This document shows positions 24,597 through 32,214 of a stretch of DNA of 32,214 nucleotides, one piece after another. Where the stretch lies: contig NZ_CAJNBL010000012.1 of the NCBI RefSeq assembly GCF_905221025.1, positions 1 through 32,214 of the forward strand. The letters run 5' to 3'. The translations under genes and the position numbers were made by a program. Source of the stretch: Candidatus Nitrotoga fabula (lineage in GTDB: Bacteria > Pseudomonadota > Gammaproteobacteria > Burkholderiales > Gallionellaceae). The notes under the pieces are model-generated. The model did no database searches and was not told the DNA's origin. It saw only the letters and a list, made by a program, of their open reading frames with translations. Position 1 is the first letter of the stretch, and each line of letters begins with the position of its first letter.

Positions 24597-25109
24597 TTCT
24601 AGTGCCTGGCTGTCCGGAAATAACCAGACAGACCCGGAAAACGCAAGAAGAAATCGGGAAATGCTCCGGGGATGGTCGGCATGGAGCCGAATGTGACACC
24701 AATATAAAAAAATCGCCGGGAAGGAGGAAACCGGCGATTCAAGAGAAGTCAATACAAACCACAAAAACTCAACTACAAAGCTCTGACCCGTATAAACCGG
24801 ATTAAGTTCAATCTCACTCTGGAATAGCTTCGGAACGGGCATCCTCTCCAGCATTCATGAGGTGATAAGCGACTGGTCAGGCCCGATCCCGGATATCAGC
24901 AGGAAACCAGACCAGATCACAGCAGCCGTGGCATTTCTTTGCATCCTCGACATAGTAGTATGTCAATGTGGGTTAACGCACAGACGGGTTGATTCCGCAT
25001 CTGGTATAAATTTGCCAATTAAATTTTTTGCCAGTTCGTTTCAGTCGCTTTATCCGGTCTTCGGTATTGCTATCGTTCACAAACCTGATATGGAAGGATA
25101 TTAACTCTT
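24597..25109. other. Spacer between gdhA and the serine hydrolase gene
   Basis: About 510 bases without a supported gene. It contains the stem-loop at 24711-24739 (copy 1 of a dispersed repeat). The right-hand part is AT-rich. The ribosome site of the hydrolase (GGAAGGA, 11 bases before its ATG) lies at the end. Confidence 0.5.
24711..24739. repeat. Stem-loop repeat, copy 1 (GGAAGGAG loop)
   Basis: AATCGCCGG and CCGGCGATT form a perfect nine-pair stem around a purine loop GAAGGAGGAAA. On the minus strand seven T follow, so it could terminate minus-strand transcription; on the plus strand there is no T-run. A diverged copy in the same orientation is at 28925-28954. Confidence 0.6.
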
Positions 25110-26825
25110 ATGACACCATGGAACCCCGCTATTTTCAGCAAAAACATCCCCAAGGAATGCCAGGACAGGATCGCCGGCTTCCAGCAGGAAGGCCACAAAA
25201 TACTGTGCATCGCCTTTCCAGCCGAAGGCGGGAATCGCTGGAGCGTCATCACGAACAAAGGTTTTTTCAATCGCGGCATCCCGGATGAATGCCACGATAA
25301 AATGCGCGAATTCCACAAGGCAGGAGAAAAGGTGATCTGGGTCGCGTTTCCTCCGGCTGGCGGCAACCGATGGAGCGTGATCACGGACAAGGGGTTTTTT
25401 AATCGCAACATCCCGGACGAATGTCACAACAAAATGCAAGAGTTTCACAAAGCCGGCAACCGGGTGGTCAGCGTGTCATTCCCACCCGCAGGCGGAAACC
25501 GCTGGAGCGTAATTACCGCCAGTACTTTTTTCAATCGTGGCATTCCGGACGAATGCCACGATAAAATGCGCGAATTCCAGCAGAAGGGAGAAAAGGTCAT
25601 CAGCGTAGGTTTCCCTTTTGCAGGTAGAACACGCTATAGCATCATAACCAGGAATGGCGAATTCTTTAACCGGAACAGCCCCGGCGGCTGCCATCGCGTG
25701 ATGCGCGCAATGAGCAATAGTGGCGTTGGACAACTGGCGATGATTGGTTTCCACCCATCAGGTGCATACGTGATCGTGTCAGATGCCGACCCGGCAGGAA
25801 AGCCGCAGCCTGCTCTTACAAGCAGTGGAAAAACATTCTCAATTGACGACTACGCCGCAAACCTAAAAGCGCAGCTCGATAGCAAGACCTGTAAATACGG
25901 TTTTATGGTACGCTACAAATCTGCCATGCGAGCCTGGGCCGCCGGACCAAAACGCACGGCCGACAACCCTCCTGAGCAGCGATTCAGCGTTTTTCACTGG
26001 TTCAACCCTGCAAGCGTCACCAAGACCATTACGGCGGTCGCCCTCCTGCACGTTATCCACAAGAAGGGGCTCACCATAGAAGAAAAAATCTACAAATGGC
26101 TGCCCAAGGCATGGAACATTCCGGATTCATTCAAAACCATCTCGGTAAAAGAACTGCTTCACCACACGAGCGGAATTCGCTCCGGCGTGCTGACATACGA
26201 TGAGCTCAAGGACATGGTCGAGGCAGGCATCAACCTCAAAGACAAGCAAGTGCCGGAATACCAGAACACAAATTACGCCCTGGCCCGCATTGTCGTGGCC
26301 TACCTGAACGGACATAAATCCAGCAATGCAGATCAGGCCTCCGCTACAGCACAGAATTTCATTAAATATTGTCAGGCCAATATTTTCGATCCGCTGGGAA
26401 TCCCCGGCGTGGAATGGAAACCTGATGCCGACGATCCGACGGAATTCTACCCGAACCCGCCAGGGGATTCCGCTGGAACAAGCTATGGAGACTGGTCACT
26501 CAGGCCAGGTTCTGCGGGCGTACACCTGTCGCTTGCCGAACTCTCCCTGTTCGTGGCCAAGCTGGCGGATACCGATGTACTGCTGCCGCAAGCCATGCGC
26601 ACCCAGATGGACAATGAAGGCCTGGGCCTGGGCAAGCATGGCAGCGGCAAGGGAGAATACTACTCAAAAGGCGGTTATTTCCCGGGCAGCAAAAATGGCG
26701 GCGCCGAATTGCATAGCGTAATTGCCAAATACACGAACGGGGTACAGCTCGCACTCGTATATAACGGCGACAGCGCAACGGCTCAGTTCGATATGGAAAA
26801 AGCCTACAACGACGCCTGGAAATAA
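25110..26825 (+). CDS. Serine hydrolase (class C beta-lactamase family) with five N-terminal repeats
   Basis: The 571-residue protein has five tandem units of about 44 residues (8-51, 52-95, 96-139, 140-184, 185-228). Their consensus is FFNR-x-IPDECH-x-KM-x-EF, then AGxKV and FPPAGGNRWSVIT; units 2-4 are nearly identical, unit 5 is decayed. From about 243 follows a beta-lactamase/DD-peptidase-like domain: S302-V-T-K305 (SxxK nucleophile), LLHHTSGIRSG, and a YxN-type motif in YQNTNYALARI. The usual late KTG/HxG motif is represented only by a glycine-rich KGGYFPGSKNGG stretch, so activity is not certain. No signal peptide is seen and an in-frame stop lies eight codons upstream. The repeats may bind a ligand or partner. 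Domain order looks unusual; function unknown. Confidence 0.88.
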   Translation: MTPWNPAIFSKNIPKECQDRIAGFQQEGHKILCIAFPAEGGNRWSVITNKGFFNRGIPDECHDKMREFHKAGEKVIWVAFPPAGGNRWSVITDKGFFNRNIPDECHNKMQEFHKAGNRVVSVSFPPAGGNRWSVITASTFFNRGIPDECHDKMREFQQKGEKVISVGFPFAGRTRYSIITRNGEFFNRNSPGGCHRVMRAMSNSGVGQLAMIGFHPSGAYVIVSDADPAGKPQPALTSSGKTFSIDDYAANLKAQLDSKTCKYGFMVRYKSAMRAWAAGPKRTADNPPEQRFSVFHWFNPASVTKTITAVALLHVIHKKGLTIEEKIYKWLPKAWNIPDSFKTISVKELLHHTSGIRSGVLTYDELKDMVEAGINLKDKQVPEYQNTNYALARIVVAYLNGHKSSNADQASATAQNFIKYCQANIFDPLGIPGVEWKPDADDPTEFYPNPPGDSAGTSYGDWSLRPGSAGVHLSLAELSLFVAKLADTDVLLPQAMRTQMDNEGLGLGKHGSGKGEYYSKGGYFPGSKNGGAELHSVIAKYTNGVQLALVYNGDSATAQFDMEKAYNDAWK

Positions 26826-26846
26826 ACTGCCCGGCAGCATCAGCCC

Positions 26847-26876
26847 GGCGGGCGCATTTAACTGCTTGCGCCCGCC
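26847..26876 (+). terminator. GC-rich hairpin after the serine hydrolase gene
   Basis: Perfect ten-base arms GGCGGGCGCA and TGCGCCCGCC enclose ten bases, starting 21 bases after the hydrolase stop. No T-run follows, so it may need Rho or act as an mRNA 3' stabiliser. Confidence 0.6.
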
Positions 26877-26885
26877 TGGAAAGAT

Positions 26886-27027
26886 GTAGCAAACTGGCAG
26901 GGTTTCAAAACCGCTACTCCTGCAAAACAGTAGAAACAAAGGATGCAAATCGGGCGATTACCGGACAAAAAAACAGCCTGAGGAAACTTTCCATTCCTCC
27001 CTGCATAAAAACAGGGCTGTTTCTTTT
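26886..27027 (+). promoter_or_regulatory. Structured metY leader with terminator-like hairpins
   Basis: GTAGC (26886-26890) pairs with GCTAC (26913-26917) around GGTTT/AAACC. Further on, AAACAGCC (26971-26978) pairs with GGCTGTTT (27015-27022), followed by CTTTTTCC, a terminator-like end. A competing hairpin CCCTG/CAGGG (26999-27003 with 27012-27016) uses part of the same 3' arm. Alternative pairings before a terminator suggest attenuation or a riboswitch-like leader for metY. They might instead simply terminate the hydrolase transcript. No known SAM riboswitch consensus was recognised. Confidence 0.4.
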
Positions 27028-27086
27028 TCCGGGCGTCTGGAATAGAATTCTTTGATTTTACCCATACCATTACCAGCAAAGGAGCG

Positions 27087-28361
27087 ATGATGAAACTCGA
27101 AACGCTGGCCGTGCACGGCGGCTATACTCCTGAAGCGACGACCAGGGCCGTCGCGGTTCCCATTTATCAGACGACCTCGTACGCCTTTGATGACACGCAA
27201 CATGGCGCCGACCTGTTCGACCTCAAGGTGCAGGGCAATATTTACACGCGCATCATGAACCCGACGCAGGATGTACTGGAAAAACGGGTATCCGCCATGG
27301 AAGGCGGCATTGCGGGGCTCGCGCTGGCCTCCGGCATGGCCGCCATCACCTACGCAATCCTTACCATCGCCGAAACAGGCGACAACATCGTCACCTCATC
27401 CACCCTCTACGGCGGAACCTACAACCTGTTTGCACATACCCTGCCACAGTATGGCATCGAAGTGCGCTTCACCGACTATCGCGATCCTTCCAGTTTTGAA
27501 GCGCTGGTCGACAAAAAGACCAAAGCAGTGTTCTGCGAATCAGTTGGCAACCCGCTCGGCAACATTACCGACTTCGAAAAACTTGCAGACATCGCGCATC
27601 GCCACGGCGTGCCGCTGATCGTCGATAATACGGTTCCCTCGCCCTATCTGTGCCGCCCTTTTGAACATGGCGCCGATATTATCGTCCATGCCCTGACCAA
27701 ATACCTCGGCGGCCATGGCAATTCAATTGGCGGCATAATTGTTGACAGCGGCAAATTTCCATGGACAGAGCACAAGGAAAAATTCAGGCGGCTGAATGAA
27801 CCTGACGTTTCCTACCACGGCGTCATCTACACTGAAGCACTCGGGCCAGCGGCCTACATCGGTCGTGCGCGCGTCGTGCCATTGCGCAACATGGGCGCAG
27901 CAATCTCTCCCTTCAATTCCTTCCTGATTCTGCAAGGGGTAGAGACACTCGCACTACGGATGGACCGCATCTGCGACAACGCCTTGACAGTTGCACAATT
28001 CCTGAAGGATCACCCAAAGGTCGGATGGGTCAACTATGCCGGGCTTGAAGAACACCCGGACCATGGGCTGGTAAAAAAATACATGGGAGGAAAGGCTTCG
28101 GGCATCCTTACCTTCGGTGTAAAAGGAGGCAGCCCGGCCGGCGCCCGTTTCCAGGATGCGCTCACGCTTGTCACCCGGCTCGTCAACATCGGAGACTGCA
28201 AGACCCTTGCCTGCCATCCGGCCTCGACTACGCACCGCCAGCTTGGACCGGCCGAACTGGCCAAAGCCGGCGTCCCAGAAGACATGGTACGGCTCTCGAT
28301 CGGCATCGAGCACATTGACGATATCCTGGCTGACATCGACCAGGCACTCGCAAAGGTCTAA
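27087..28361 (+). CDS. metY: O-acetylhomoserine aminocarboxypropyltransferase (sulfhydrylase)
   Basis: The 424-residue PLP enzyme of the Cys/Met metabolism family makes homocysteine from O-acetylhomoserine and sulfide. The start (LETLAVHGGYTPEATTRAVAVPIYQTTSYAFDDTQHGADLF) and the PLP lysine K205 in HALTKYLGGHGNSIGG are diagnostic. LVTRLVNIGDCKTLACHPASTTHRQL near the end is the usual C-terminal signature, and the length fits MetY rather than the shorter MetB/MetC. AAAGGAG immediately precedes the ATG pair; the second ATG at 27090 is equally possible. Confidence 0.95.
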   Translation: MMKLETLAVHGGYTPEATTRAVAVPIYQTTSYAFDDTQHGADLFDLKVQGNIYTRIMNPTQDVLEKRVSAMEGGIAGLALASGMAAITYAILTIAETGDNIVTSSTLYGGTYNLFAHTLPQYGIEVRFTDYRDPSSFEALVDKKTKAVFCESVGNPLGNITDFEKLADIAHRHGVPLIVDNTVPSPYLCRPFEHGADIIVHALTKYLGGHGNSIGGIIVDSGKFPWTEHKEKFRRLNEPDVSYHGVIYTEALGPAAYIGRARVVPLRNMGAAISPFNSFLILQGVETLALRMDRICDNALTVAQFLKDHPKVGWVNYAGLEEHPDHGLVKKYMGGKASGILTFGVKGGSPAGARFQDALTLVTRLVNIGDCKTLACHPASTTHRQLGPAELAKAGVPEDMVRLSIGIEHIDDILADIDQALAKV

Positions 28362-28924
28362 AACACCGCGGGTTCCGTTAAAATCAGCAGAATAGCTGCA
28401 AGGCCGGATTCCTCGCAGATAGTCCATGCCCGATCCGGCCTGCCGCTCCAGGAGCGCAATAGTTCGCAATCCAGCAAAGCGCTGCTATCCGCCCTGATTA
28501 ACCAGGAAGTCTTCTTCACTACTAATTGGTTTAAGTGCAAGCATCAGGATTCCCTAGGGAATTTCATTACCTTCAAAAACTCCCCATTCGACTTGTGATT
28601 GAAGCACACGGGCAGGAGAAAGCTTATAAGGCGGGTTGCAAAAAGCACATTACATGCCCTGAATCTGTTCATATTTATATTTTGATTACCTCAAGAGATC
28701 AATGGAGAAAATCATCAGACACAATCCATGATGGGAAATCTGAACAGTCGCCCCGAATGGCTGGCCGCACTACAATAAATGTTCCTCTTCCGGAAAACCA
28801 ACGACGCAAAATTGAAGCAACAGGAACTAAGATAGACAAAAAGATGTTATAATTAGTTTTAGAAATATTCAGGAACAAACTTTTCGGCGCAGCGGCATCC
28901 AGCACGGTTACCCTATGCAAAAAG

Positions 28925-28954
28925 AATCGCTAGGAAGGAGAAAAGCCGGCGGTT
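28925..28954. repeat. Stem-loop repeat, copy 2 (GGAAGGAG loop, diverged)
   Basis: The unit reads AATCGC, then TAGGAAGGAGAAAAG, then CCGGCGGTT, the same layout as 24711-24739, with the loop core GGAAGGAG intact and the stem partly rescued by G-U pairs. Both copies have the same orientation. Confidence 0.5.
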
Positions 28955-28975
28955 CGTAAGTAGCCCATATTCAAC

Positions 28976-28997
28976 TTGCAAATAGTCAAATTTGCAA
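28976..28997. promoter_or_regulatory. Inverted repeat TTGCAAAT-N6-ATTTGCAA
   Basis: Perfect eight-base arms with a six-base spacer lie about 215 bases upstream of the winged-helix gene. This is a typical size for a dimeric regulator site, possibly for that protein itself. Confidence 0.4.
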
Positions 28998-29211
28998 AGT
29001 TCAGACCTCAAAAAATCCGCCAGGTTTTACATTCCCGAATACCAGACGCCATCTTTCCGCGATCTTCATGGTTCGTGAGAAAGCGATGGCATTGGAGTCA
29101 TACAGCGGAAAGCCATATCTGCAAACATGGATAGATTTGCGGATGGAACTTTCAGGGTAGGGGGCACCCTAACAGGCAGGTTGATATGTCAATTTAAAAA
29201 GGAAGATCACG

Positions 29212-29466
29212 ATGGAAGAAATCCTTCAGTATCTGAAAAAAAATGGTGAGCAGCTTGACTCGAAGATTGCCGTGGCTACAAAAATCCCGCTGGCTACCGT
29301 ACGGCAGCACATTGCTGATCTTACCGCCAAACAGGAAGTAGTCACGTGCTACACCACCCGATTTGTAAAAGGGAAGAAAATTGAGGGCATCACTTGCCGG
29401 ATCTCTGGATATGTTCCACCAGCCGCACCAGGCAGAAAATCCAAGGCGCAGCAATTAACTCTGTAA
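29212..29466 (+). CDS. Small winged-helix DNA-binding protein (FaeA-like)
   Basis: The 84-residue protein is nearly all one helix-turn-helix domain: EEILQYLKKNG, LDSKIAVATKIPLATVRQHIADLTAKQEV, then a strand pair (VVTCYTTRFVKGKKIEGITCRISGY) as the wing, and a basic tail GRKSKAQQL. It resembles FaeA-like and other minimal winged-helix regulators. GGAAG precedes the ATG and an intrinsic terminator follows, so it is transcribed alone. The target is unknown; the palindrome upstream is a candidate. Confidence 0.8.
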   Translation: MEEILQYLKKNGEQLDSKIAVATKIPLATVRQHIADLTAKQEVVTCYTTRFVKGKKIEGITCRISGYVPPAAPGRKSKAQQLTL

Positions 29467-29494
29467 CCATGCTTGTTGCACTTTATGCAAAAAG

Positions 29495-29517
29495 GCCATT
29501 CCTTGGAATGGCTTTTT
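29495..29517 (+). terminator. Intrinsic terminator of the winged-helix gene
   Basis: GCCATTCC and GGAATGGC arms are followed by TTTTTG and more T. It lies 28 bases after the stop codon and separates this gene from the convergent katG. Confidence 0.85.
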
Positions 29518-29621
29518 GTTTTGTGGCAGCCATTCCATAGATTTCATACGAAACAAAAAAACGATTGGTGATAGATAAACTGCCTCCAAGCAAAAATTGC
29601 AGCGGTCGGTTTCCGCAAGGA

Positions 29622-32047
<2,426 letters not shown>

Positions 32048-32214
32048 ATGCATGAGTACTGCCGGAATCCTTTTCAAAACAGGGGATCTTCGCAGGAGGA
32101 GAAAATTCTGGCCAATACATTAACACACACTCGCCGTACGATCGGCCTGTGCATGATCGTTAAAAATGAAGTTTCTGTCATCGAACGTTGTCTTGCCAGT
32201 GTCCGGCCATGGCT
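32048..32214 (+). CDS. Family-2 glycosyltransferase, 5' part only
   Basis: The frame runs off the window end. IGLCMIVKNEVSVIERCLASVRPW is the characteristic first strand and helix of GT-A glycosyltransferases (SLCMIVKNE...ERCLxSV pattern), cytoplasmic enzymes that use nucleotide sugars. The start is uncertain: the only ATG (32048) has no ribosome site. A very strong AGGAGGA at 32094-32100 precedes in-frame ATT (32105) and CTG (32108), which could be rare start codons. Some members of this group carry TPR repeats, but the rest of the gene is not visible. Confidence 0.75.
   Translation, partial: MHEYCRNPFQNRGSSQEEKILANTLTHTRRTIGLCMIVKNEVSVIERCLASVRPW

Larger units (their letters stand above)
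28362..29211. other. Long AT-rich spacer between metY and the small HTH gene
   Basis: About 850 bases without a supported gene. A 105-codon plus-strand frame (28535-28852) starts with GTG, has no ribosome site and no recognised family; it may be debris. The region contains stem-loop repeat copy 2 (28925-28954), the palindrome at 28976-28997, and a small TAGGG-GGCA-CCCTA hairpin at about 29157-29170 close to the HTH gene. Confidence 0.45.

Noticed and set aside
24711-24739. Stem-loop as the gdhA terminator
   Set aside because: The T-run lies on the minus-strand side only; on the gdhA strand the hairpin is followed by CAAGAGAAG.
24075-24854. 259-codon minus-strand frame over the gdhA 3' end
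   Set aside because: It overlaps well-conserved gdhA sequence and has low-quality, His/Cys-scattered translation.
28535-28852. 105-codon plus-strand frame
   Set aside because: GTG start without ribosome site, no recognisable domain, and mixed composition; possibly debris but not supportable as a gene.

Overview
The window looks like a chromosomal segment of a Gram-negative proteobacterium, most likely a betaproteobacterium (Burkholderiales or Nitrosomonadales relatives). This is inferred from the gene families (DUF3025, DjlA, NirBD with CobA, CopA with a MarR-type regulator, exported proteins with Sec signals, an outer-membrane beta-barrel) and from the medium base composition. No rRNA, tRNA, CRISPR array or complete insertion sequence was seen. 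Genes lie on both strands in short operons, with several long AT-richer spacers. A number of minus-strand genes appear to start with TTG.

Layout. 0.4-2.4 kb: an outer-membrane barrel protein and a cytochrome b561-type membrane protein. 3.1-4.8 kb: a two-gene operon of a 77-residue CxxCC peptide and a DUF692/MNIO enzyme with an extra C-terminal domain. This is the best candidate for an undescribed peptide-modification (RiPP-like) system. 5.2-8.8 kb: an exported GlcG/HbpS-type protein, a tiny secreted protein with three CPxGYxxSGxYC repeats, an NAD(P)H-dependent FMN reductase, an unknown acidic protein, and DjlA. 9.0-10.0 kb: a LOV-GGDEF blue-light diguanylate cyclase preceded by two tandem perfect palindromes. 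10.4-14.0 kb: cobA-nirB-nirD, siroheme synthesis plus assimilatory nitrite reduction. 14.8-16.0 kb: a secreted DUF1566-like protein and a decayed gene.

16.2-19.8 kb: a metal/thiol-stress module with copA and a cysteine-bearing MarR regulator on one strand and a CPSC redoxin on the other. They are separated by overlapping promoters, a 19-bp perfect palindrome, and a small leader ORF whose stop overlaps the redoxin start. 19.9-22.8 kb: DUF3025 protein, an EamA permease behind an attenuator-like terminator, and an AT-rich P-loop protein. 23.2-28.4 kb: gdhA, a serine hydrolase with five N-terminal ~44-residue repeats, and metY with a structured leader. Two copies of a stem-loop with a GGAAGGAG loop flank the last two genes. 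29.2-32.2 kb: a small winged-helix protein with a strong terminator, an exported catalase-peroxidase KatG, and the 5' end of a family-2 glycosyltransferase.

The legible physiology is nitrogen assimilation (NirBD, GdhA), sulfur-amino-acid synthesis (MetY), and metal/oxidant defence (CopA, MarR, redoxin, KatG, FMN reductase, possibly the MNIO operon). All family assignments come from reading motifs in the translated sequence; no database search was run.
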